64,000 bases of DNA from Leifsonia sp. CL147 (GTDB lineage: Bacteria; Actinomycetota; Actinomycetes; Actinomycetales; Microbacteriaceae): the NCBI RefSeq assembly GCF_900114565.1, contig NZ_FOTM01000005.1:101788-165787 (forward strand), given 5' to 3'. The translations under genes were made by a program, and so were the position numbers. The notes under the pieces are model-generated. The model was given only the letters and a program-made list of their open reading frames with translations. It was not told the DNA's origin and did no database searches. Below, piece by piece: positions 8,240-17,402 of this stretch; positions within the stretch are counted from its first letter, which is position 1, and every line of letters starts with the position of its first letter.

Positions 8240-9343
8240 TCAGTACCTCACTCTCGGGTCGATGAACGCCGCGATCACGTCGACCACGAAGTTCGTGAGG
8301 GTCACGATCACGGCGAGCAGGACGACCATGCCCTGGACGGCGACGAAGTCCCGCGCCTGCAGGTAGTGCACGAGCTGGAACCCGAGGCCCTTCCACTCGA
8401 AGGTCGTCTCGGTGAGCACGGCGCCGCCGAGCAGCAGGGCGATCTGGAGACCGATGACGGTGATGATCGGGATGAGCGCCGGCCGGTAGGCGTGCTTGCG
8501 CAGCAGCCGCGACTCCCGCACGCCGCGCGAGCGCGCCGCATCCACGTAGTCGGTCGACAGCGTCCCGATCACGTTCGTGCGCACCAGGCGGAGGAAGACG
8601 CCGGCCGTCAGCAGGCCCAGGGCCAGGGCCGGGAGGATGGCGTGGCTGAGCACGTCCCCGACGACAGCCGGATCACCGGTCTGGAAGGCGTCGATCAGAT
8701 AGATGCCGGTCTTGCCGTCGAGGGTCTGCATCTCCAGCTCCGAGCCGGTGGACGCACGACCGGAGACTGGGAGCCAGCCCAGCCAGATCGCGAAGACGAG
8801 CTTGAGGACGAGGCCGACGAAGAACACGGGCGTCGCGTAGCAGAGGATCGCGAAGACGCGGAGGGCCGCATCCTGCCCCTTGTCCCGGAAGTAGGCCGCG
8901 ACCATGCCGAGCGGGATACCGACGATGAAGGCGACGATGAGGGCGTAGAACGCCAGCTCGACCGTCGCAGCGCCGTACGTCAGCAGCACGTGGGTGACCG
9001 GCTGGTGGTCGGTGAAGGTGGTCCCGAAGTCGCCGCGGAGAAGCTGACCCAGGTACTCGAAGTACTGGACGAGGATGGGGCGGTCGTAGCCCGCCTCGTG
9101 CACCCTCTGCGCGAGCTGCGCCGGAGGCAGCTTGCCGCCGAGCGCGGCGGTGATGGGGTCGCCCGTCGAGCGCATCAGGAAGAAGACGACGGTGACGAGG
9201 ATGAAGATCGTGGGGATGATGAGAAGCGCACGGATCAGGACGTAGCGGCCGAGGCCGCCCCCGGATCGTCGCTTCGTCGTCGTGTGCGCAGGGTCGGGGA
9301 GGCCGGCGGTCCCCGCTCCCGGCGTGCTCACAGTCGCTGTCAT
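8240..9343 (-). CDS. ABC transporter permease, DppB type
   Basis: This 367-residue permease has the N-terminal helix and long periplasmic loop typical of DppB (residues ~35-125) and the BPD_transp_1 domain with the loop DYVDAARSRGVRESRLLRKHAYR. ATG 9343 (MTATVSTPGAG) was chosen as start; an in-frame start at 9400 would add about 19 residues without a good ribosome binding site. It pairs with the downstream DppC-type permease. The solute binding protein gene ends 94 bases upstream. Confidence 0.92.
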   Translation of the reverse strand: MTATVSTPGAGTAGLPDPAHTTTKRRSGGGLGRYVLIRALLIIPTIFILVTVVFFLMRSTGDPITAALGGKLPPAQLAQRVHEAGYDRPILVQYFEYLGQLLRGDFGTTFTDHQPVTHVLLTYGAATVELAFYALIVAFIVGIPLGMVAAYFRDKGQDAALRVFAILCYATPVFFVGLVLKLVFAIWLGWLPVSGRASTGSELEMQTLDGKTGIYLIDAFQTGDPAVVGDVLSHAILPALALGLLTAGVFLRLVRTNVIGTLSTDYVDAARSRGVRESRLLRKHAYRPALIPIITVIGLQIALLLGGAVLTETTFEWKGLGFQLVHYLQARDFVAVQGMVVLLAVIVTLTNFVVDVIAAFIDPRVRY

Positions 9344-9437
9344 GGAAGCCAATCGTGGTGGTTCGTGGAAAGGGGGCGGCCCGCTGCGAGAGCGAGCCAC
9401 CCCCCGGTCGGCTCAGAGCTGGTGGCTCCGCGCCGGA

Positions 9438-11063
9438 TTACTTCGAGAGAACCGCGTAACGGAACTTGAAGGAGGCGTCGAGGGTCTTCTCGGTGCCCTT
9501 CACATTCTTGCCGACGATGGCGACCTGCGAGCCCTGCAGCAGCGGCAGGGTGCTCAGGTCGGCGGCCACCTTGGCCTGGATCTCCTCGATCAGCTTGGTG
9601 CGCTCGGCCTTGTCGGTCGTGCCCACCTGCTTCGTGATCAGGCCCTGGACCTCCGGGTTGTCGTAGTGGTTCGCGAGGAAGTTGTCCTTGCTGAAGAACG
9701 GCGACAGGTAGTTGTCCGCGTCGGAGTAGTCCGGGAACCAGCCCAGCTGGTATGCCGGGTAGACATCCGCGGTGCGGTCCTTCGAGTACTGCACCCACTC
9801 GGTCGACTGCAGGTTCACCTTGAACAGGCCACCGGTCTCCAGCTGCGACTTCACCTGGGCGTACTCGTCACCGGAGGACGGGCCGTAGTGGTCCGGGTTG
9901 TACTGCAGGTTCAGGGAGACCGGGGTGGTCACTCCAGCGGCCTGCAGGGCAGCCTTCGCCTTGTCCAGGCTCGGTCCGCCGTTCCCGTCGCCGTAGAGGT
10001 CCTTCAGCACCGTGGTGGCGCCGGTGAGGCCGTTCGGGACGAACGAGTACAGCGGGGTGTACGTGTCCTTGTAGACCTGCTTGGCGATCGCCGCTCGGTC
10101 GACCAGGTCCGCCGCCGCCTGACGAACGGCGAGGGCCTTCTTGGGGTCGGCGTCGGGGGTCTTGGAACCGAACGGCTGGGTGTTGAAGTTGAACACGATG
10201 TAGCGGATCTCGCCACCCGGTCCCTTGACGACCTTGACGTTCTTGTTCGTCTGCAGGTTCTCGATGTCGGTGGCCGACAGCTGACGCCACGCGACGTCGA
10301 TCGCGCCCTTCTGGATGTCCAGCTTCAGATTCGAGGCCTGGGCGTAGTACTTCACGTTGATCTTGGCCGTCGCCGGCTTGCCGAGGAGGCCCTGGTAGCC
10401 GTCGTACGCCTTGTACGCGATCAGGTTGTTGAAGTCGTAGGACGTGATGTCGTACTGTCCGGCGAAGGCGTGACCCTTGACGATGGTGTTGTCCGGAGTG
10501 ACCTTGTCCGCGGAGAAGACCTGCTCGTCCACGATGGGACCGGCGGGGCTGGAGAGCACCTGCGGGAAGGTCTGGTCGTTCGGGACCTTCAGCTTGAACA
10601 CGACGGTCGTCTTGTCCGGCGTCGACACGCTGTCGAGGTTCGCGAGCAGCGACGCGGGGCCGTTGGGATCGTTGATCTTGAGCTGGCGGTCGAAGGTGAA
10701 CTTCACGTCCGAGGAGGTGAGGTCGTGGCCGTTGGCGAACTTGAGGCCGGGCTTGAGCTTGACCGTGTACTCGGTCGGGCTGGTGAAGCTGGCGCTCTCG
10801 GCGATGTCCGGCTTGACGTCGGGGCTGCCGTACGGGGTGTTCATGAGGAACGGGTAGACCTGGTTCATCACCGCGAACGAACCGTTGTCGTAGGAGCCGG
10901 CCGGGTCGATCGAGGTGATCTTGTCCGTCGTGCCGACCGTGAGGGTGCCGCCCCCGCCGGAGCCGTTGTTGCTTCCCGAGCAGCCGGCGAGGACCAGCGC
11001 CGCGGCCGCGAAGGCGGCGGAGACGGCGAGCAGGCGCCGACCGCCGTAGTGTGCGGATGTCAT
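9438..11063 (-). CDS. ABC transporter solute-binding lipoprotein (SBP_bac_5)
   Basis: This 541-residue lipoprotein has a signal peptide with lipobox LVLAGC (Cys28) followed by a Gly/Ser/Asn linker. The SBP_bac_5 fold covers the rest, including PFLMNTPYGSPDVKPDIAES near the start. The family binds peptides, opines or similar solutes outside the membrane. It is the first gene of the six-gene minus-strand transport operon. The start is preceded by aggaagagg. The 236 bases upstream (11064-11299) hold only the operon's leader and promoter region; I see no clear operator there. Confidence 0.94.
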   Translation of the reverse strand: MTSAHYGGRRLLAVSAAFAAAALVLAGCSGSNNGSGGGGTLTVGTTDKITSIDPAGSYDNGSFAVMNQVYPFLMNTPYGSPDVKPDIAESASFTSPTEYTVKLKPGLKFANGHDLTSSDVKFTFDRQLKINDPNGPASLLANLDSVSTPDKTTVVFKLKVPNDQTFPQVLSSPAGPIVDEQVFSADKVTPDNTIVKGHAFAGQYDITSYDFNNLIAYKAYDGYQGLLGKPATAKINVKYYAQASNLKLDIQKGAIDVAWRQLSATDIENLQTNKNVKVVKGPGGEIRYIVFNFNTQPFGSKTPDADPKKALAVRQAAADLVDRAAIAKQVYKDTYTPLYSFVPNGLTGATTVLKDLYGDGNGGPSLDKAKAALQAAGVTTPVSLNLQYNPDHYGPSSGDEYAQVKSQLETGGLFKVNLQSTEWVQYSKDRTADVYPAYQLGWFPDYSDADNYLSPFFSKDNFLANHYDNPEVQGLITKQVGTTDKAERTKLIEEIQAKVAADLSTLPLLQGSQVAIVGKNVKGTEKTLDASFKFRYAVLSK

Positions 11064-11299
11064 ATCCGATTACCTCTTCCTGGTGTGGGATGCGGGGCCG
11101 TCGAGCACGCGTGCGCGATCGCCATCCGCGTGACAACTTTCCTAGCACGGAATGGCGCCCCAGCGCGCATTCGGGAGCGAAACCGTCCCTCATCCGTTAC
11201 CCGTGCGCAACAAATCGTTGCTCATTCGCGCATCGAGGTGCGAAATCAGCGGTCGGACGGCGAGTTTGCGCTATCGGTGGAATCCGGCCGTCGGACGGT

Positions 11300-13270
11300 T
11301 CACTCGCCGCGCAAGCGGCGCCGCTCGGACTCGATAGCGACCATGGCGAGCGAGATCTGACGGCGGAGCTCCGGATCCTCGGTGCGGCCGAGCCGCGACG
11401 TCAGCTCGGCCTTCTCGCGGAGAAGGTCGCGGTCGATGAGGCCATCGACGATGGAGCGGGCATACCGGCCCGGCTCGCCCTCCTGCGGCAGCGCCGCCAC
11501 GGCGAGGGCGTTGACGGTCGGAGCGTAGGCCTGCGGCACCTCGGCCACGATGCGGTCCACCCAGCCGGGCTGATTCATCGTGTCGAGCCGGCTGGCGATC
11601 GCGTCGCGTACCACCGCATGCGTCGGATTCGTGAACGGCACCTGCACGGCACGCGCGGCACGATCGGCTCCGACCTCGCCCGGCAGCTGCAGCAGGACCA
11701 TGAGGCTCTCGCGCTCGGTGCGCTGGGTGGGGTCGGTGAGGTCGGCCTGCGGGAGCCGTTGCGGGCGCTCACCGGGCTGGAAGCCGCCGGAGTCCGGTCG
11801 CGCACGGCCGTCGTCCCGGGAGGCGTACCCTGCGGAGCTCCGCTGGTCGCCTGGGCCGGCGTTGCGCTGGTCGCCTGGGCCGGAGCTGCGCCCCGCCGGG
11901 CCGGAGCTGCGCTGCTCCCCGTGACTGGAGCCGCGCTGCGAACCCGTGGTGCGCTGCGCTGCGCGCACGGCGCGGGTCGCATCCTGCAGTTCGGCCCCGG
12001 AGAGCCGCGCCAGCTCGCGCGTGTAGCCGCTCTGCGCTGCGGGGTCGCGGATGTTAGCCACGATCGGGGCACCGGCGCGCACCGCCGCCGCGCGGCCCTC
12101 CACCGAGTCGAGATCGAAACGCTCGACCACCTGGCGGATCATGAACTCGTACATCGGCTTGCGGGCGTCGATCATCCGGCGCACCGCGTCGTCGCCCTTG
12201 GTCAACCGCAGGTCGCACGGGTCGAGACCGTCGGGACCGACCGCGACGTACGTCTGGGCCGAGAACCGCTGCTCCTCCTTGAACGCGCGGGTGGCCGCCT
12301 TCTGCCCGGCCGCATCCGGATCGAAGGTGAAGATCACGGAGCCCTGGCTGTTGTCATCGCCCATAACACGGCGGATCACCTTGATGTGGTCGACGCCGAA
12401 GGAGGTGCCGCACGTCGCGACCGCGGTGGTGACGCCCGCCAGATGGCAGGCCATGACGTCCGTGTAGCCCTCGACGACGACGACCTGGTCCTTCTGGGAG
12501 ATGTCGCGCTTGGCGAGGTCGAGCCCGTAGAGCACCTGCGCCTTCTTGTACACCGGGGTCTCGGGCGTATTGAGGTACTTCGGGCCTTTGTCGTCCTCGA
12601 GCAGGCGTCGCGCCCCGAACCCGATGGTCTGGCCCGTGACGTCGCGGATGGGCCAGATCAGCCGGCCGCGGAACCGGTCGTAGACACCACGGTCGCCCTG
12701 GGTCACGAGGCCCGCGGCGAGCAGCTCGTCCTGGGTGTACCCCTTGCCGCGCAGGTGCTTGGTGAGCTCATCCCAGCTCTTCGGGGCGAAGCCGACGCCG
12801 AAGTGGGCCGCCGAGGCGGAGTCGAACCCGCGCTCGCCGAGGAAACGACGGCCCGGGTCTGCATCCGGCGCGGACAACCGGTCGCGGAAGAACTCCTCCG
12901 CGGCCGCGTTCGCGGCGAGGATCCGCGCCCTGTTGCCCGAGCCCTCCGAGGGGCCTCCCCCGCCCTCCTCGTAGTGGAGCTGGTACCCGATCCGACCGGC
13001 CAGGCGCTCGACGGCATCCGTGAAGGAGACGTGGTCCATCTTGAGCAGGAACTCGTAGACGTCGCCGCCCTCGCCGCAGCCGAAGCAGTGGTAGCGGCCG
13101 ACGCCCGGACGCACGTAGAAGCTCGGGCTCTTCTCGTCGTGGAAAGGGCACAGACCCTTGAGCGCGCCGACGCCGCCGGTCTTCAGGCTGACGTAGTCGC
13201 CGATGACGTCGCCGATGTTCGTGCGGGCTTTGACCTCTTCGATGTCGCTTTGTCGAATCCGGCCGGCCAT
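11300..13270 (-). CDS. dnaG: DNA primase
   Basis: This 656-residue primase makes RNA primers at the replication fork. The N-terminal CHC2 zinc finger (Cys41, His44, Cys62, Cys65) is followed by the catalytic core, the TOPRIM motif VVVEGYTDVMACHLAG, and a C-terminal helicase-binding region. A low-complexity Gly/Ser/Gln/Arg linker with GPGDQR-like repeats separates core and C-terminus. ATG 13270 (MAGRIRQSD) was chosen over an upstream in-frame start because it matches the family. TAGAAT lies 7 bases upstream of the ATG, which suggests a leaderless mRNA. Confidence 0.97.
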   Translation of the reverse strand: MAGRIRQSDIEEVKARTNIGDVIGDYVSLKTGGVGALKGLCPFHDEKSPSFYVRPGVGRYHCFGCGEGGDVYEFLLKMDHVSFTDAVERLAGRIGYQLHYEEGGGGPSEGSGNRARILAANAAAEEFFRDRLSAPDADPGRRFLGERGFDSASAAHFGVGFAPKSWDELTKHLRGKGYTQDELLAAGLVTQGDRGVYDRFRGRLIWPIRDVTGQTIGFGARRLLEDDKGPKYLNTPETPVYKKAQVLYGLDLAKRDISQKDQVVVVEGYTDVMACHLAGVTTAVATCGTSFGVDHIKVIRRVMGDDNSQGSVIFTFDPDAAGQKAATRAFKEEQRFSAQTYVAVGPDGLDPCDLRLTKGDDAVRRMIDARKPMYEFMIRQVVERFDLDSVEGRAAAVRAGAPIVANIRDPAAQSGYTRELARLSGAELQDATRAVRAAQRTTGSQRGSSHGEQRSSGPAGRSSGPGDQRNAGPGDQRSSAGYASRDDGRARPDSGGFQPGERPQRLPQADLTDPTQRTERESLMVLLQLPGEVGADRAARAVQVPFTNPTHAVVRDAIASRLDTMNQPGWVDRIVAEVPQAYAPTVNALAVAALPQEGEPGRYARSIVDGLIDRDLLREKAELTSRLGRTEDPELRRQISLAMVAIESERRRLRGE

Positions 13271-13277
13271 GCTCTCG

Positions 13278-13283
13278 ATTCTA
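13278..13283 (-). promoter_or_regulatory. candidate -10 hexamer (TAGAAT) of dnaG
   Basis: On the minus strand TAGAAT is followed by 7 bases and then the dnaG ATG. It is one of the best -10 matches in the window. The spacing leaves no room for a leader, although gagagc could be a weak ribosome binding site. Confidence 0.45.
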
Positions 13284-13425
13284 GTGAGCCGCACCGACTC
13301 TCGACGGCGGCCGCCAGAACCTGTGGATGAGGCGCTCGCCGGAGGCTGCCTGTGGACGGAGGGTGTGCGGTCACTCCGTCACTGGCCCACTCCCCGGCGC
13401 TCCCCGGTCACCTCGGTCACCTCGG

Positions 13426-14796
13426 TCACTCTCCGGGCGGCCGCCTCCGACGGGTGTTCTGGGCGATCTCGATGATGGCGCAGAACACTTCGATCCCGAC
13501 GCGGAGGAGCAGGACGGCCAGCATGGCGCCGACCAGCGTGATGAGGACGCCGAAGAGGAACACGAACGCGCCGATCGGCGCATGGGTGGCGATCGCGGAC
13601 GTCAGCGCGTTGGCGAAGCCGACGATGACGCCCAGCGCGATCAGGACGAGTCCCACGACGTACACCGGGCCGGCGAGCTTGCGCGTGACGTAGTTCGTGA
13701 AGGTGAAATCGAACAGCGAGGAGAAGAAGCGCGAATCGTCGAGCCGGTCGGCGAGGTCGGTCACCGTCCGGCCATGGGGCACCTGATGCGGTCCGGGCAC
13801 CTCGGCGGCGGTGCCTCCCGCGGCCGCGCCGGTGGCGGGATCTGCGGCTGCGCCCTCTGTGATGGCTGTCCCGACGCCGACCGGGGTCTCGGCGACGAGG
13901 GTCTCGGCGGCGGGTGTGGCGGCGGCTGGGGTCTCGGCGGCGGGTGTGTCGGTGGCTGGGGTTTCGTCGGCGACGGTCTCAGCGGCGGCGGTCTCGTCGG
14001 CGACGGTCTCAGCGGCGGCGGTCTCGTCGGCGACGGTCTCAGCGGCGGCGGTCTCGGCGGCGGGGGTCTCGTCGGCGGCGGCGAGGGGCACAGTGGCTGC
14101 CGCTGCTCCGTCGGCTTCGTGGTCCTTCGTGGTGTCCACAGTGGTCTCCCCGGTGGTGTCGGATGTGGCGGCTGCAGGCTCGGCTGGCCCGGCCGCTGCC
14201 GGTCGGGTGACCGATCCTGCCCGATCGAGGGCCGCGTCAGGCGACTCGGGCTTCGCGCGGACGACGCGAGCACGTGCGGGTGCCGATCCGGCCGGAGGGC
14301 TCCGCCGCGCGAGCGGTTCACGCGCGGAGAGCGCCGCATCCATGATGTCCGGGGCTTCGCCCTCGGGTGCGATCGGGGCGGTCTTGGCGGTCGTTCGGCG
14401 GGTGCGGGCCGCGGGCCCCTGTGCCGCGGGGCGCTTCGCCGCAGCAGGCTTCGCTGCAGCGGGCTTCGCCCCAGCGGGCTTCGCCCCGGCCGTCTCAGCC
14501 GACTTTCCCCCGGCTGTCTCAGCCGACTTCGCCCCGGCCGTCTCAGCCGACTTTGCCCCGGCCGACTCAGCCGGCTTTGCACCGGCTGTCTTCGGCGCGG
14601 CCGGCTCTGCCGCATCCTGCTTCGTCGTCGCCGACTTCGCTCGGCTCGAGGGGCGCTTCGCCGGCGCATCCGCATCCGCTGCCCCGGCGGAGGCGCGCGG
14701 CGTGCGCCGTACGGCCCCGGGGCCGGCCGGTGCCGCGCTCGACGGTTCGCCCGCTGCGGGGCTTCCGTCGTCCGACGGTGGTTCTGCGGTGCTCAT
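13426..14796 (-). CDS. repeat-rich protein with C-terminal DUF4282 membrane domain
   Basis: This 456-residue protein has a long Ala/Pro/Thr/Glu/Lys-rich N-terminal region and a C-terminal DUF4282-like domain (FFSSLFDFTFTNYVTRKLAG, then two transmembrane helices at about 375-445). The N-terminal part contains two repeat arrays: an 8-residue unit like AGAKSAET, and a 10-residue unit like AAETVADETA encoded by three 30-bp repeats at 13961-14050. The start at 14796 has AGGAGG 7 bases upstream. DUF4282 has no known biochemical role. The Lys/Ala-rich segment resembles nucleic-acid- or cell-wall-facing disordered tails, but this is conjecture. It lies between dgt and dnaG. Confidence 0.8.
   Translation of the reverse strand: MSTAEPPSDDGSPAAGEPSSAAPAGPGAVRRTPRASAGAADADAPAKRPSSRAKSATTKQDAAEPAAPKTAGAKPAESAGAKSAETAGAKSAETAGGKSAETAGAKPAGAKPAAAKPAAAKRPAAQGPAARTRRTTAKTAPIAPEGEAPDIMDAALSAREPLARRSPPAGSAPARARVVRAKPESPDAALDRAGSVTRPAAAGPAEPAAATSDTTGETTVDTTKDHEADGAAAATVPLAAADETPAAETAAAETVADETAAAETVADETAAAETVADETPATDTPAAETPAAATPAAETLVAETPVGVGTAITEGAAADPATGAAAGGTAAEVPGPHQVPHGRTVTDLADRLDDSRFFSSLFDFTFTNYVTRKLAGPVYVVGLVLIALGVIVGFANALTSAIATHAPIGAFVFLFGVLITLVGAMLAVLLLRVGIEVFCAIIEIAQNTRRRRPPGE
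13961..14050. repeat. three 30-bp tandem repeats within the DUF4282 gene
   Basis: Units at 13961-13990, 13991-14020 and 14021-14050 are nearly identical and encode a 10-residue AAETVADETA-like unit on the minus strand. Diverged units flank them. Because the period is a multiple of three, copy number can change without shifting the frame. Confidence 0.85.
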
Positions 14797-14884
14797 CCGT
14801 TTCCTCCTGAAGGCCTGACCCCAAGCATTCTGCACAGGGCTGCGGTATTCAACCCCGGCCGTGCGCATCCCCGTTTCGTGTCGC

Positions 14885-16189
14885 TCAATGCTGGACGAGC
14901 CGCTCGTACCAACTCAGCGCGGACTGGTCGGTGAGACTGGCGACCTGGTCGACCACGACGCGCCTGCGCTCGCCGTCGGTGGATGCCGCTCGCCAGTCCT
15001 CGGCGAATCCCGGGTCGAGCTCCGCCGGCCCCCGCTGGTAGAGCAGGTCGGCGAGGGTGGTGAGGATCTGGCGCTGCTGGGCGTAGATCGGCTGCCGTGT
15101 GTTCCGCGACATCACGAATGTCGCCACGATGCCCTTCAGCACCGCGATCTCGGCCTGGATGCCCGGCGGCACCACGACATCGGCGCCGAAGCGGATGAGA
15201 TCGGTGCGCCCGGCGGACTCCTTCGTCGCGTGGACGGCCGCGTGCGCGAACCGTCCGATCAGCTGGCTCGTGAGGTTCTTCAGCCGCGCCTGGGACCGGC
15301 GCGAGCCATCCCATCCGTCGAGCCAGATGTCCATGCTGTCGAGCCGGTCGAACGCCTCGATCAGCTCGTGGTGGGTGACCTCGCCGCCGATCCACTCGTG
15401 CATCGACTGGACGAGATCCTCGTGGTCGACCCGGCTGCCGAGGGCAGCCACGTCGATGTAGCCGTTGACCACCGCGTCCTCGAAGTCGTGCACGGAGTAG
15501 GCGATGTCGTCGGAGAGGTCCATCACCTGGGCCTCGATGCAGCGCTGGCGGTCGGGCGCGCCTGCGCGCATCCACTCGAAGACGGCGCGGTCGTCGGCGT
15601 AGAACCCGAACTTGGCGCGCCCGCTCGGATCGGCGACCGACGAGGATGCGGGCCACGGATACTTGCAGCTGGCGTCGAGGCTCGCCCGGGTGAGATTGAG
15701 GCCGTAGGGGCGCCCGTCGTTGCCGAAGACTTTCGGCTCCAGCCGGCTGAGCAGTCGGAGTGTCTGCGCGTTGCCCTCGAAGCCGCCGATCTCCGCCGCC
15801 CAGGCATTGAGCGCCCGTTCGCCGTTGTGGCCGAAGGGAGGGTGCCCGATGTCGTGCGCGAGACAGGCGGTGTCGACGATGTCCGGGTCCAGGCCCAGAC
15901 TGTTCGCGAGCTCGCGGCCGACCTGCGCCACCTCCAGCGAGTGCGTCAGGCGGTTGCGCGCGAAGTCGAGGCCGGCCGTCGGGCTGAGCACCTGCGTCTT
16001 CGCGGCGAGCCGGCGGAGGGCGCTCGAGTGCAGCAGGCGCGCGCGGTCGCGAGCGAAGTCGCTCCGGCGGCTGGAGTGGTGCTCGGGCATCCACCGTTCC
16101 CGGTCGTGCTCGGTGTACCCGGATGCGCCCTCGCGGGACTCATCGCGCGATCGTGCGCCGGAGCGCGGTGCCGCCAGCTCATCCACCAC
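14885..16189 (-). CDS. dgt: deoxyguanosinetriphosphate triphosphohydrolase-like protein
   Basis: This protein of about 434 residues belongs to the HD-domain dNTP triphosphohydrolase family, which splits dGTP or other dNTPs into nucleoside and tripolyphosphate. The metal-binding pattern is present: HSLEVAQVGREL, then LAHDIGHPPFGHNGE. The start is likely GTG 16189 or 16186 (VVDELAAP), 9-11 bases inside the end of dusB, so translation is coupled. dusB-dgt-dnaG order is a common actinobacterial arrangement. Confidence 0.93.
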   Translation of the reverse strand: MVDELAAPRSGARSRDESREGASGYTEHDRERWMPEHHSSRRSDFARDRARLLHSSALRRLAAKTQVLSPTAGLDFARNRLTHSLEVAQVGRELANSLGLDPDIVDTACLAHDIGHPPFGHNGERALNAWAAEIGGFEGNAQTLRLLSRLEPKVFGNDGRPYGLNLTRASLDASCKYPWPASSSVADPSGRAKFGFYADDRAVFEWMRAGAPDRQRCIEAQVMDLSDDIAYSVHDFEDAVVNGYIDVAALGSRVDHEDLVQSMHEWIGGEVTHHELIEAFDRLDSMDIWLDGWDGSRRSQARLKNLTSQLIGRFAHAAVHATKESAGRTDLIRFGADVVVPPGIQAEIAVLKGIVATFVMSRNTRQPIYAQQRQILTTLADLLYQRGPAELDPGFAEDWRAASTDGERRRVVVDQVASLTDQSALSWYERLVQH

Positions 16190-17369
16190 TGTTGTGCACC
16201 TCCGCGTCGGCGACCTCTGCGCGCGCCGCGCCGTCGAGATCGCGGCTCGCCAGCCACCCATCGGGAAGGGCGGGGCGCTTCGGCGACCCGGCGCGACCGC
16301 GCTGGCCCTCCGCGGCCTCGCCGGGGTACTCCTGGTCGGCGTCCAGGGTCGCGAGCAGCTCGTCCATATGCTCCAGCGTGTCGACGGTCGCGAGGCTCGC
16401 ACGCAGGTCGCCGCCGACCGGGTAGCCCTTGAAGTACCACGCGACGTGCTTCCGGATGTCGCGGCAGCCGCGCTCCTCGCTCTCGAAGAACTCGGCCAAC
16501 AGCTCCGCGTGGCGGCGGAACGCCTGCGCGACCTGGCCGAGTGTCGGGCGCGCCTGCGCCGCCTCCGCCTCCGAAGCGCTGAGCTCGCCGGCGCGTGCGC
16601 GAAAGGCCGCGGCCAGGTCTCCGAACAACCATGGACGGCCGAGGCAGCCCCGGCCGACGACCACGCCGTCGCACCCGGTCTCGTCGACCATCCGGAGGGC
16701 GTCGGCGGCCGACCAGATGTCGCCGTTGCCCAGCACCGGCGTCGAGGTCACGGTCTCTTTGAGCTTGGCGATCGCCGGCCAATCCGCCTGCCCCGAGTAG
16801 AACTCGGCAGCCGTCCGGGCATGCAGAGCCATGGAGGCGACACCCGCGCCCTCCGCGATGCGGCCGGCCTCGAGATAGGTGAGATGGTCGCTGTCGATGC
16901 CTTTGCGCATCTTGATGGTCAGCGGGATGTCGCCCGCCGCATCCACTGCGCCTTCGACGATCTCGCGGAACAGCCCCAGCTTCCAGGGCAGCGCGGCCCC
17001 GCCGCCCTTGCGAGTGACCTTCGGCACCGGACAGCCGAAGTTGAGGTCGATGTGGTCGGCGCGATCCTCTGCCACCAGCATCGTGACGGCTTCACGGACG
17101 GTCTTCGGATCGACCCCGTACAGCTGGATGGAGCGCGGCGTCTCCGACTCGTGGTGCGTGATCAGGCGCAGCGACTCGGGCGTCCGCTCGACCAGCGCTC
17201 GGGACGTGATCATCTCGCTGACGTAGAGCCCGGCGCCGAACTCACGGCACAGCCGGCGGAACGCCGTGTTGGTGATCCCGGCCATCGGAGCGAGGACCAC
17301 AGGCACGTCGAGCCGCAGCGGACCGATGGTCAGCTGGGGCGCGTGGCTTATCGTTGCAGTGGTAGACAT
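16179..17369 (-). CDS. dusB: tRNA-dihydrouridine synthase
   Basis: This 396-residue FMN enzyme reduces uridine to dihydrouridine in tRNA. The TIM-barrel signature is clear: LAPMAGITNTAFRRLCREFG, then HIDLNFGCPVPKVTRKGGGA with the catalytic Cys, the substrate-binding Lys in TIKMRKG, and the FMN-binding NGDIW and GCLGRPWLF. The C-terminal extension after about residue 340 is variable in the family. ATG 17369 was chosen because the family starts about 20 residues before this motif; upstream sequence in frame is not conserved. The gene is divergent from the YbaK-like gene (33-base gap). Confidence 0.95.
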   Translation of the reverse strand: MSTTATISHAPQLTIGPLRLDVPVVLAPMAGITNTAFRRLCREFGAGLYVSEMITSRALVERTPESLRLITHHESETPRSIQLYGVDPKTVREAVTMLVAEDRADHIDLNFGCPVPKVTRKGGGAALPWKLGLFREIVEGAVDAAGDIPLTIKMRKGIDSDHLTYLEAGRIAEGAGVASMALHARTAAEFYSGQADWPAIAKLKETVTSTPVLGNGDIWSAADALRMVDETGCDGVVVGRGCLGRPWLFGDLAAAFRARAGELSASEAEAAQARPTLGQVAQAFRRHAELLAEFFESEERGCRDIRKHVAWYFKGYPVGGDLRASLATVDTLEHMDELLATLDADQEYPGEAAEGQRGRAGSPKRPALPDGWLASRDLDGAARAEVADAEVHNSGG

Positions 17370-17402
17370 CTCACTCGATTCTCCCAGAAGGCGTGCTGAG
17401 CT

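Noticed and set aside
9282..11360. Long plus-strand frame opposite the solute-binding protein
   Set aside because: Same reasoning: the minus strand encodes a complete lipoprotein with signal peptide.
13961..14050. Regular repeats that might be read as a CRISPR array
   Set aside because: They are contiguous 30-bp units without spacers and encode an in-frame peptide repeat.
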